From Cerrena zonata (lineage: Eukaryota > Basidiomycota > Agaricomycetes > Polyporales > Cerrenaceae): 64,000 bases of DNA. A model generated the notes under the pieces. It did not search any database. It was given only the letters and a program-made list of their open reading frames with translations, and was not told where the DNA came from. The position numbers and the translations under genes are program-made. Within the stretch, counting starts at the first letter, position 1, and each line of letters begins with the position of its first letter. The stretch is from the NCBI GenBank assembly GCA_038087015.1, contig JASBNA010000007.1:496001-560000 (forward strand), given 5' to 3'. This document shows, piece by piece, positions 1 to 9,629 of the stretch.

Positions 1-648
1 ATCATAGGTCAGTATCTAAGTGGTGATATGATCATTTTGTAGATGTTTATTCTTTGCATCAGAAGAAGCACGAAAATAACATTGACACCTAAGCGGTATC
101 ACGTAAAACAACAGACGATTTGAAATGTTTTATTCGTGTCTGTCTGTATGCAAGGGATGACTAGCAGGATAGAGCGAGGCTTACATTGCTCGATGGCACT
201 AAGTTCCTCTTTGAAGTTGACATCCAGCGAGGCAGCAGCCATTTCTTCCTGTGGAGAGCGTTAGTGGGAATCGTTCTATAAATAGCACGAAGGGGACAGC
301 TTACCAGAGTGGCCTCGTAATTTTGGAGATTTTCGAACCATTGGTCGATAGCTTCAGCTACAGGTTAAGGCAGAGTGTGAGTTCAGATGTAATCAAGTAA
401 ATGGCGGGACACGTACCTTCAGGTGTCTGGAACATGCCAGCACTACCAAGCAACTCGCTGGTAGGGCGTCCAGAGCCAGAAATCGCCCCAGGGCGAGGAG
501 AAGCGGGCGAAAGACCTTGGTTTATGCCCGAGGGGGGACGAGCAGAACCAGGACCCATGGAAGCACGGAAGTTGGGGGACCTGCCGTTAGCATTGCCAGC
601 AGGGCCAGGGGAAGGGCTTGGGCTAGGGGGAGCGTGAAGAGAAGACAT
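1..648 (-). CDS. VTS1: VTS1-like SAM-domain RNA-binding protein, 5' part (partial at left edge)
   Basis: Minus-strand gene beginning at the ATG at 648 and leaving the window at base 1. Exon 1 is 417-648, a Ser/Pro/Gly-rich leader starting MSSLHAPPSPSPSPGP. Exon 2 is 305-357 and exon 3 is 185-248; the next intron starts at 184 and its acceptor lies outside the window. The spliced product reads through EAIDQWFENLQNYEATLEEM and ends EELSAIEQW, which I recognise as the conserved N-terminal region of basidiomycete Vts1 (Smaug family). In yeast, Vts1 binds stem-loops in mRNA through a C-terminal SAM domain and recruits the CCR4-NOT deadenylase; that domain is not in the window. A NOT2 gene lies at 39599-41666 but is not physically linked. 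Splice phases are consistent across both introns. The identification rests on N-terminal similarity only. Confidence 0.75.
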
Positions 649-2222
649 GATCTGGATGTCTTTGCGAGTGTAAGGAAAGGCTACAAGCAGCGAAATGTAG
701 ATGTTTCAAAGTGGAAAGGATACAATATGCGACGTCGAGTCGGGTGTGACTAGAAGCAAACGGGGCACGGTAGGTGCGACGGATGTGTCTAGACGAGACC
801 AGCGGAGCCTGCCGGTCTAGCGAAAGACGAGTGAGTCGACGAAGACGACTAAGAAGAAGAGCGCGACGGGCGAAGGGAGCTTTCGCTGGCGACGACGACG
901 ATAAAGTCCAAAGACAAGAATGGGTCTACCTCTCTCCGCTGGCCCACAATCAAAAGGGCCGCCCCGGCGTCTTCCCCCTGTTTCCAACAACAACGCCCAC
1001 CCGCCACATCACCCAAACAACACCCATGATCCACTCCTTCGCTCCCGACATCTCTCGCTCTAGCCTTGTCTCTAACCTGTCTCTCATCGTGCGCTACCTC
1101 GCTATTGTCCTCCCTGCTTTTTCTCCATATTTTTACCCATTTTCTACGAATACTTTTCGCCAGCTTACTCTCAAATCCCGACCGACCAATATTCTAGCAT
1201 CTCTCCATCTGCATCACAGCTCTGATTGCGAATCACGTTTCGTCTCTCCATCTTATCGAGCCAACATCGTTCAGGTGCCCCCAACAGTTAGCTGTACAGC
1301 CCCGAAATTGATCCCAGATATTCCGCAATATAAAGCTGCATGTCGATCCCTCTTTATAATGCATGAAACGCGATCGACCCCTGCAGATTCAGAGTAATCT
1401 CTGAAATACCTATGACGTCTTAGCTTCTAACACACTAGTGTTGACCAGCCTTCGAAGAGCTAAACAAAACCTTCGTCTAGTATGACTGAGTAGAGCTGAT
1501 GAGACATCAAAGCTGGTCCCGTCGGTCACACCGCTTCTGACATGTACTGGGATATTTCCAAAGTTCCACATTCGGGGGTCGCTTGACCTACGACAATTGG
1601 CTCCCTTCGCTCTGGTGTCAGGTGCTGTTCTCTGATTGGAGAATTTCTACGCCCGTTCTGCAGTCAGTTTACGACCGTTACTGTGAAACGAGGGGATTAT
1701 TTCAACATAACCACGACAGGACTGTGCACCAGTATGATCTTTTCATTCCATTCACGCTCTCGATCTCTACGGGTCTTTCTTCACTAAACCGATGTCTTCA
1801 TAGCCCTTTCCTATAACAACTCAAGCTCGAAATGAAATGTCCCCTCTCGCCTGGTGATAATACACACGTTGGCAAGCCACTTTACCTGTTGACAGATCGT
1901 TATTCTCCCATTCGATTTCAATTCGTCATCCGGTATCCCCTTGCCTTTCTTATTTTATAATTCAACACTAATGTTTAGGACATTGCGCTCAATTACATCA
2001 ATTCCATCCAACAAACCACCTCCCCACATACACTCGCCAACAACCTCTCGTCAAGATTAAGCAATCAATTATATCACTATGTCAGTTTCTCGCCACCCGT
2101 AGTCGGTCTCCCACATTTGCCGATACACTCGGATACAGATGGAGAACTCCGATTGGCTTAGGATCGGTACAGTGTTGTGCCATAGACAGGCTACTACAAA
2201 CTACTACCGAATCTCCAAACAA
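649..2222. other. Intergenic, upstream of VTS1
   Basis: No convincing gene. The part next to 648 is the likely VTS1 promoter and 5' UTR. An open frame at 774-1397 (+) has biased, Arg/Ser-rich low-complexity sequence and no recognisable domain, so I treat it as chance. The right end runs into the retrotransposon target site at 2223. Confidence 0.5.
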
Positions 2223-2236
2223 GGCTATAGGACGCC
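2223..2236. repeat. Target-site duplication, left copy
   Basis: GGCTATAGGACGCC occurs here and again at 15311-15324, immediately after the 40-nt poly(A) tract. The exact 14-bp match brackets the LINE. Two adjacent A residues on the left could extend it to 16 bp, but they cannot be told apart from the poly(A) on the right. Confidence 0.9.
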
Positions 2237-2352
2237 CTTCAACATAGTGCTGGCCTCTCCGCGGCTTGAAGGACCAGTACCTCATAAGAGGGAAGCTAAC
2301 GAGCACTCATCATCATCATCACCACCATGATAATAGAGAACATCATCTCTAC

Positions 2353-2405
2353 AGGAGGAAAACCCCTCCTCGCAGAACAACATTCTGCGCAGACCCAAAA
2401 GTCTG
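2353..2405 (+). other. Three abutting hairpins near the LINE 5' end
   Basis: Back-to-back inverted repeats. AGGAGG (2353-2358) pairs with CCTCCT (2365-2370). CGCAGAA (2371-2377) pairs with TTCTGCG (2383-2389). CAGAC (2390-2394) pairs with GTCTG (2401-2405). There are no unpaired bases between consecutive stems. They lie about 115 nt inside the element's 5' boundary, in the presumed 5' UTR. Possible roles include translation control or part of a structured 5' RNA; I cannot fit it to a known ribozyme. Confidence 0.55.
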
Positions 2406-3284
2406 CCACGTAGCACAAAACCCCCAGCCTACACGACTTAACACAGTAGCCAACGCAGCCTAACGGCGCCAGAAAAGGTACAAATAGATACTATAAAGTA
2501 ACAGAAAACCGCGAAAGAGGTCTAGCATAACAGCGCACCCCAAGTATGACCGCGAAGCACAAAAGCTCCCCTAAGACCATCCACCACTGCCCACCCACCC
2601 AACGACGGCCACCAAAAGACAACCACCCCCCACGTAAATCATATCACATCATCACCACGTAAGACAAATGACAAAATGTTGACCAAGAAAACGCACGTTA
2701 TGCCCCGGGCATAAACAGCCGAAAGCCCGACACACAAAGCCGAAAAGCGCCAAAGCCAGAAACCCGCCCTCCCAGGAAAAGATCACTCCTGCACGGCCCC
2801 GAACCCAAGACAGAGATAAGATTAGATAAAGTCCCCCTCCACCAAGAAAGACGCCAACTGTGAAACCACCCTACCACCGTAAACAAAGGGGAAAAAAATA
2901 AAAATAAAAATAAAATAAAAATGAACAAACGAACAAACGATTAACAAAAACCGATACAAAATTAGAATGACAGACGTCAACAAGACAAACTGAACCCAAA
3001 CCCCCGCCAACATGAACAAACCCACCACCCGAGCCAAATCGCAGTCATCGGCCCGCACCACACCACGTCTAGACCAACTCCCACCCTCAACCTTGCAGCC
3101 GCCACAGCCCTAGAACACAATGGAATTGCATAACCCTGCGGAAAGGAACCCAAAAAACATCCCGCCTCCTGACAACCCGCACTGATAGTCAACAATTCCA
3201 TTGAATCCCTAAGCGATCGCCTAACAAATAACAAGTATATATCCAACAAAATCAAAGAGTAGTCTGCTCCCCCAGTAAAACACG

Positions 3285-4067
3285 ATGCAGACCCCCACTG
3301 AAAGTCAATCCAACTTCAACACCCTCGCTAGCAACCTAAGCAGCAAATTCTCCGACTCCCCCCCCACATCCTCCCCACCCTCACTACATTACAAACGCAC
3401 TAGGTCACCTGACCACAGCTACCCCCCCACAAACAAACCCAAACACGCCATCTTAATCCCAATCCCCAACCGCAATAAACCCGAAAAAACATACGCATGG
3501 GTTGATTACCTCGACCCTTTAGGGCCAGGACCCAACACCCTCACCAAATTTACTGCTCCATCCCCAGAACACTACCCAGTCCGGATCGTCACCCCGAAAC
3601 TCGACCCAAACGACGACCTCTCAGGGCACGGATGGGCGCTGCCGCAGCGATGGGAATACACCCCATGGGAGAAGCTAAAGCAGCTGATTACAGGACGCCA
3701 ACCGGCAATCCTATGCAAATCAGAAAGCACCCGCATCTGGTGCGACTTATGCCACCGTAGGAGCCTCCTCCTCTACATCGGCAAAGAAGTCAGTCTTGGA
3801 GGCGGATGGGGGAAAGGTCCCTTAACCCACATCATCCAACATGAAGACGACTCCGTGGTTGCGCAAGTAGCGGGACCGAACATTCGCACCCCAAGCAACA
3901 CAGCGAAGGTGAGGATACCAATCAGCAAAATCCACCTCACCCGGGAAGCACGCGTCACCAGGTGGTATCTCAAATTAAGAGGAACCATCAAATCGGCACC
4001 TCGAACCCCCGAAGCGGAAGAGGACGCGGATGAGGAAGATGGGGAGGACCAAGAAGCTACGACATAA
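3285..4067 (+). CDS. LINE 5'-proximal ORF of unknown function (260 aa)
   Basis: An uninterrupted ATG-initiated frame inside the retrotransposon, upstream of ORF1 and sharing the A/C-rich base composition of the rest of the element. The N-terminal ~60 residues are Ser/Pro-rich with a basic KRTRSP stretch. The middle holds a tryptophan-rich segment (about residues 115-135) followed by a cysteine/histidine cluster CDLCHRR near residue 155. The C-terminus is a highly acidic Glu/Asp tail. I do not recognise the fold. The CxxCH could be half of a metal site, but no clear partner pair is visible. Most fungal LINEs I know have one ORF before the endonuclease-RT ORF, so this is an additional ORF or captured sequence. 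It is intact although ORF1 downstream is broken. It is less likely to be a host gene that predates the element, because it lies well inside the boundaries set by the target duplication. Confidence 0.6.
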   Translation: MQTPTESQSNFNTLASNLSSKFSDSPPTSSPPSLHYKRTRSPDHSYPPTNKPKHAILIPIPNRNKPEKTYAWVDYLDPLGPGPNTLTKFTAPSPEHYPVRIVTPKLDPNDDLSGHGWALPQRWEYTPWEKLKQLITGRQPAILCKSESTRIWCDLCHRRSLLLYIGKEVSLGGGWGKGPLTHIIQHEDDSVVAQVAGPNIRTPSNTAKVRIPISKIHLTREARVTRWYLKLRGTIKSAPRTPEAEEDADEEDGEDQEATT

Positions 4068-4570
4068 CATAGCCTTCCCGATGTAGTTTGCGAGTAGCCT
4101 AGTCTGAACTAGAACCTTATTTCCATACAAGAATCCCGCCACAAGCCGTAAACAGTCAATGAACATAAGGAAATAATCTCACCTCCAAGCACAGCAAGCA
4201 AGCGGGCGAAAGAAATCAATGAGAACGAAAGAGGCAACTTTAGAAAAAAAGCGAAACCACAGGCCAACATAAACACGGAAACAAGCAAGTCGGAATAATG
4301 AGAACAGTCCCGATACGACGCGCAAGCAAGAGAACGCAAGACCGACAGACGAGTAACGAACTAAGGATGGCCACGTCAAAGCCCCCCAGCAGAGACGACA
4401 AGAGCAATATAAAAACCTAGGGAAATACGAGTTAGAAAGACAAGGATCCAAAGTGAACTCCTCCGTGCCCTAAACTCACCTTGCTGCCACGCTCGAAAAA
4501 TAAAAACACACCTCGCCAACAACCCCAATCCCACTCTCGAACAAAACCCCCATCCCCAGCACCTATCAGA
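4068..4570 (+). other. LINE spacer between 5' ORF and ORF1
   Basis: No supported ORF on either strand. It keeps the A/C-rich bias of the element. It ends at the ATG at 4571 taken as the start of ORF1. Confidence 0.45.
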
Positions 4571-4640
4571 ATGTCCTTCAGCAGCTCCTACAACAGCTCC
4601 AACAATCGCTTCGCGGACCTCTCCGTCCACAGCCAGACGA

Positions 4641-5355
4641 CACTGGACCATAGCCCAAATTTTAGGCTTCATAAAAGTAAGGTCAAATTTTATAAAAAGT
4701 CTCTTACAAAATATGATTTTAAGCACCTAAAAATTGTCAAAAAATGCAGAATTTCAGCAAAATTTGATGAATCATAAAATCCTTGGCTAATTCAGACTTT
4801 TGTATCTAATTTTTAGACTTTAGAAATATTGAATTTTTGTTTATTTTTTATTGGAGAAAAGTTTACTATACAAAATTTCAAATTTTGATGCACTTTTGCT
4901 TCTCCAAAAGTGATATAAAATTTAAACTGCTAATTTGGAAAGGTCAGTGATATTGCATACTTAAATATCTCTATCAGATAGTATAATTGACAGAGACTAT
5001 GATTTACCAACAATAGTAGTCTATATCTTCTCTCTAGGCTCTTTATTTATAACACTTTATTTTGATATATACAATTATATTATGATTTCTAGGGAAATAA
5101 AAGTGTATCAAAATTTGGAATTTTGTATAGTAAACTTTTCTCCAATAAAAAATAAACAAAAATTCAATATTTCTAAAGTCTAAAAATTAGATACAAAAGT
5201 CTGAATTAGCCAAGGATTTTATGATTCATCAAATTTTGCTGAAATTCTGCATTTTTTGACAATTTTTAGGTGCTTAAAATCATATTTTGTAAGAGACTTT
5301 TTATAAAATTTGACCTTACTTTTATGAAGCCTAAAATTTGGGCTACGATCCAGTG
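4641..5355 (-). mobile_element. MITE copy 1 (715 bp, CACTGG ends, CGA target duplication)
   Basis: AT-rich foldback element. Its ends are CACTGGACCATAGCCC and the inverse of CACTGGATCGTAGCCC, with near-perfect inverted arms of roughly 270 bp around a core of about 180 bp. It is flanked by CGA at 4638-4640 and 5356-5358. The core is in reverse orientation relative to copies 2 and 3, so this copy sits in the opposite direction. It encodes no transposase. CACTG termini with 3-bp target duplications are what CACTA/CMC-superfamily elements produce, so a CMC-type transposase in trans is the best inference. Confidence 0.88.
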
Positions 5356-5661
5356 CGAGCGATGACCAGTCCTCGAACCCAAGCGTAAGAAACACCAAAA
5401 TAAAAAAGTAAAAGAAAAGACACTAACACGCACACGCAGACTAATCCGGGAACCGTTCTCGATCAGGACGAAGTTATGAGCTCCCCCCCCGGAGAATTCC
5501 CCTTTGGAAGAGTCCTTGTCCCGGACACTCCCGAAGCGGAAATGGCAGACGCCCAGTCCGACAATATACATGACTGGGCCGACACGCCAACCTCCCACTC
5601 GAGCCGCTTCTTACACTCGCCCAGCGCAGGGCCCCCCCCGTCCACGTCCCAAAAACGCAGT

Positions 5662-6375
5662 CACTGGATCATAGCCCAAATTTTAGACTTCATAAAAGTC
5701 AGGCAAAATTTTATAAAAATTCTCTTACAAAATATAGTTTTTAGCATTATAAAATTGTTAGAAAATGCTAAATTGCAGCAGAATTTGATGAATTATAAAA
5801 ACCTATGTAAATTCAGAGTTTTGTATTCACTTTTTAGACTTTAGAAATATTGAATTTTCATACCTTTCTTATTAGAGAAAAATTCACTTTGCAAAATTCA
5901 AAATTTTGATACACTTTTGTTTCTCCAAAAATCATAATATAATTGTATATATGAAAATAAAGTTTATAAATAGAGAGCCTAATAAGAAGATATAGACTAC
6001 TATTGTTGGTAAATCATAGTCTCTGTCAATTATACTATCTGATAGAGATATTTAAGTATGCAATATCACTGACCTTTCCAAATTAGCAGTTTAAATTTTA
6101 TATTACTTTTGGAGAATCAAAAGTGTATCAAAATTTTGAATTTTGCAAAGTGAATTTTTCTCTAATAAAAAATATATGAAAATTCAATATTTTTAAAGTC
6201 TACAAATTGAATACAAAAGTCTGAATTTACATAGGCTTTTATGATTCATCGAATTCTACTGCAATTTAGCATTTTCTAACAATTTTATAATGCTAAAAAC
6301 TATATTTTGTAAGAGAATTTTTATAAAATTTTGCCTGACTTTTATGAAGTCTAAAATTTGGGCTATGATCCAGTG
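5662..6375 (+). mobile_element. MITE copy 2 (714 bp, AGT target duplication), diverged copy
   Basis: Same structure as copies 1 and 3. Both ends read CACTGGATCATAGCCC inward, flanked by AGT at 5659-5661 and 6376-6378. Its arms carry many substitutions relative to copies 1 and 3 (for example a different stretch after the first 25 bp), so it belongs to another sublineage or is older. The two arms of this copy still match one another closely. Removing the element and one AGT leaves the surrounding reading frame open from 5476 through 6432. Confidence 0.88.
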
Positions 6376-7813
6376 AGTAGTCCTCCATCAGACTCGGGCT
6401 CCCCACCTCGTAAAGGTACGCCAAAAGGCCACTAAACAAATGCCCGAACTCTGCTAACCCCCAAACCCAAACAGCGAAAAGAGCCAAACGCAAGGGGAGT
6501 AGGCGCCCAAGCCCTCAACCTCGCAATGGAGGGAATCCCAACCCCTCCGCAGACCTCACAACTGCTAGCGAGACCCCACACCAGCCACAGAGTCTGCCCG
6601 CTACCCAACCAAGCAACAATGGCGGGTTGAGCCAGCCCGCCGACATCGGGTCGACCGCCACACCGATGCCTCCTCTGCGCCCCCCCTCTTCCACGCCATC
6701 ACCCTTCCTTCGCAGGGATCCCAACGTTCCAAGGAACACCCCCCACACCCCACACCGCACCACACCAGCGTTCACACTTCCTCCCCTTCCTGCCCTCGAA
6801 GCGGACCCAGACATCATAATGTCGAACGCTGGCGACGATCCCGAAACACCACCTCGCGCTAGTGTCCAGAAGCTCAGCGTGAAGTCTTACGCAGATGCTG
6901 TCAAAGGCAACAAACGCAAGGCGACAGAGGAAGGGGTTGCCAAAAGAATGGAAGCAATCCAAAGGGGACTGAAGGAAAAACGAATGGAAGGGATAGAAGC
7001 AGGACTCCGAGCTCGTGCAGAAAGCGAAAAACGCCGGGACAAGGGGAAAGGTGTCGACCGTCCGATCGCAAACCTACCCAAAAACTCGCTCTTACCCAGG
7101 GACCCGGTGTTTGGCTCACCATCGCTCAGCCGACCCGGAACCCAAAACCTCTTCCCCAACGCCTCCGCTCCACGTCCCACCTCGTCAAACCACTCCACTC
7201 CGTTCCCAGAACTCCAACTAGACGCGGACGACCTCATGGCCATCGACGAGGCGGAACGCGACGCCCAGGATCGCCCAGCCAAGAAGAACAAGCAAAGCCA
7301 CACAACAACCAGGTCGCCGACAACAGCCAGAGAGTCTACACCCCTCCTCCCGGCCGAACCCATCGCTTCATCGTCACGAAACGTCGCAAACACCTTCCCT
7401 CGCCGACCCCGACCAGCTCCAGCTGTCACTCCCCAATACCAAATCCTGTTCAGCCACTACGAACGGCTCGCGGCACTCCAATCCAATAACAACATCGCCA
7501 ACGGCAACCCACGCCTCCATCTCGCCCCGCCTCCGGTGGGTGAAGACTTCCCCATGGTAGAAGGAAGCGGCCCCCTTTGGCTGTCGGACAACGTGCCGGA
7601 TTGGGTCTTGAGGGACTGGGAAAAATTGATGAGAAATAAGGTCTTCCTACACGTCTTCGGTATGTCCGCCCACCACACTCACCCGCGCCATGACGCGGTA
7701 ATGGACCAACTGCCAACACTCATCAATGACATCTTCGAAACCACCGGTATTAATCTCTCTAGACCGGTCCTCGACCCCGGAGCTGAACATGAACCTACTA
7801 CCTTCCTCCTCTG

Positions 7814-8526
7814 CACTGGATCGTAGCCCAAATTTTAGGCTTCATAAAAGTAAGGTCAAATTTTATAAAAAGTCTCTTACAAAACATGATTTTAAGCATC
7901 TAAAAATTGTCAAAAAATGCAGAATTTCAGCAAAATTTGATGAATCATAAAATCCTTGGCTAATTCAGACTTTTGTGTCTAATTTTTAAACTTTAGAAAT
8001 ATTGAATTTTTGCTTGTTTTTTATTGGAGAAAAGTTTACTATGCAAAATTCCAAATTTTGATACACTTTTATTTCCCTAAAAATCATAATATAATTATAT
8101 ATCAAAATAAAGTGTTATAAATAAAGAGCCTAGAGAGAAGATATAGACTACTATTGTTGGTAAATCATAGTCTCTGTCAATTATACTATCTGATAGAGAT
8201 ATTTAAGTATGCAATATCACTGACCTTTCCAAATTAGCAGTTTAAATTTTATATCACTCTTGGAGAAACAAAAATGCATCAAAATTTTGAATTTTGGATA
8301 GTAAACTTTTCTCCAATAAAAAATAAACAAAAATTCAATATTTCTAAAGTCTAAAAATTAGATACAAAAGTCTGAATTAGCCAAGGATTTTATGATTCAT
8401 CAAATTTTGCTGAAATTCTGCATTTTTTGACAATTTTTAGATGCTTAAAATCATGTTTTGTAAGAGACTTTTTATAAAATTTGACCTTACTTTTATGAAG
8501 CCTAAAATTTGGGCTACGATCCAGTG
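7814..8526 (+). mobile_element. MITE copy 3 (713 bp, CTG target duplication)
   Basis: Termini are CACTGGATCGTAGCCC in inverted orientation, flanked by CTG at 7811-7813 and 8527-8529. The arms are almost identical to copy 1; the core is in the same orientation as copy 2. It interrupts LINE ORF1. Precise removal together with one CTG rejoins the two halves of a TGG codon. Short open frames that appear to start or end inside its arms are read-through of the terminal repeats, not genes. Confidence 0.9.
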
Positions 8527-9229
8527 CTGGGGGATGGACGAGGATGTCATGAACATGCTGATCACTTACCGCGTCTTCTCGACCCCGCAATACCAATTCT
8601 TTTGCTATCCCCTCGAACCCATGTTCCCAAGTTTTTTATGCACACTAGAAAACTTTGTCCCCTCCTTCCTCAACAACCCAGAGGTCGCCACTCCCTTCAT
8701 CCTCGAAATCATCAGATCCACCCTATGCGAGCCCCCCTACATCGACACCATCCGAAACATCATCGACGAAGTCAACAAAAACCCGGACGACCGTGACGAC
8801 AACGACGACCCGCTCACCGTAGAATCCCTCTTGGACTCCATCTGGATCGAAATCAAGAATGAATGTGTCAGCGGCGGGATCGCCAAACCAGTCGTCAACG
8901 TATACTCCGATTCTCCCTCCCGACGTCCTGTCCTCTGGTCCGCCTGGAGAGGAATCTTCCTGGAAGCCCGTTTCAAAAGCGGAATCGCTGGAACAGGATA
9001 CTATGTCCGAATGCGCTACTGCACTGGGTGTCACGGCGTTGACCACAGCAGGGGCCTATGCCCATTCCCCAACGTCCCTGGCTGGCACAATGACACCCAG
9101 AGAGCCGAACCAGCGAACCAACAACAACAAGGACAGAACAACGCACAACGAGGAAATGGCAGGGGCAGGGGCAGAGGACGTGGCCGTGGCCGTGGACGCG
9201 GCAACCAAAACCACAATCAAAGGCGTTGA

Positions 9230-9629
9230 GACCCACTAGTCGTACATAGTAGATACCGCTCAGCCATGTCCCCTACTAAACTAGACTCACTCCCACCACC
9301 TAACCCCCCACTCTCTACTTGTGTCCCCTGCTCTGTTTTCGTACACCCATCACCTAGTATGCCCAACATATATGCCTATGCTCGCTTCCGATTAATACAC
9401 AATAAACGAAGACACCAAACGATAGAACAAATGCCTAACAAGCAAAAATGCTACGCCTCCATAAGAGGCCCCGCTACCCCTCCAGCAAAAACTGGAGAAA
9501 AGCGATGGGCAACGAACCAGTCTAACAACACAGGACATAGCCATAATCCGTAGATGTAAACAACGGAATAAACTCTAACAAATAATAAAACACAAAATTA
9601 ACAATAATAATAAAAAAGAACACCAATAA
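9230..9629 (+). other. ORF1-ORF2 spacer of the LINE
   Basis: About 400 nt between the ORF1 stop and the opening of the ORF2 frame at 9630. It contains three closely spaced hairpins (listed separately) and an A-rich stretch at about 9575-9640. No supported ORF. Confidence 0.5.
9441..9497 (+). other. Three hairpins in the ORF1-ORF2 spacer
   Basis: AGCA/TGCT with an AAAA loop (9441-9452), GCCTC/GAGGC with a CATAA loop (9455-9469), and CTCCAG/CTGGAG with a CAAAAA loop (9480-9497). The A-rich loops and compact spacing resemble the 5' hairpin cluster at 2353-2405. Placed upstream of an ORF2 that lacks an early AUG, they are candidates for a translation-coupling or internal-entry structure; this is inference only. 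Confidence 0.5.

Larger units (their letters stand above)
4571..9229 (+). pseudogene. LINE ORF1 (nucleic-acid-binding Gag-like), broken by three MITEs and two frameshifts
   Basis: ORF1 survives as segments: 4571-4640 joined to 5359-5411, then 5404-5661 joined to 6379-6435, then 6414-7813 joined to 8530-9229. Joins across MITE 2 and MITE 3 keep the frame exactly once one copy of each 3-bp duplication is removed. For MITE 3 the split TGG codon is regenerated, giving a continuous final 6414-9229 frame. Between segments the frame changes near an A-run at about 5397-5411 and again within 6414-6432, so two single-base indels are also needed. The C-terminal part holds a CCHC zinc knuckle, CTGCHGVDHSRGLC (C-x2-C-x4-H-x4-C), and then a basic RG-repeat tail, both typical of LINE ORF1 RNA chaperones. 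The N-terminal half is Ser/Pro-rich and apparently disordered. In this copy full-length ORF1 cannot be made. Confidence 0.8.

Noticed and set aside
774..1397. 207-codon open frame upstream of VTS1
   Set aside because: Low-complexity Arg/Ser-rich translation without domain, conserved motif or splice context. It overlaps the likely VTS1 promoter.
4641..8526. MITEs as introners (transposon-derived introns) in LINE ORF1
   Set aside because: The right ends contain CAG, but copies 1 and 2 have no GT near the left end (ATAGCCC), so consistent splicing would not be possible.
8390..8596. Short frames inside MITE arms
   Set aside because: The same peptide appears at every arm on both strands because the arms are inverted repeats. 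No transposase motif.
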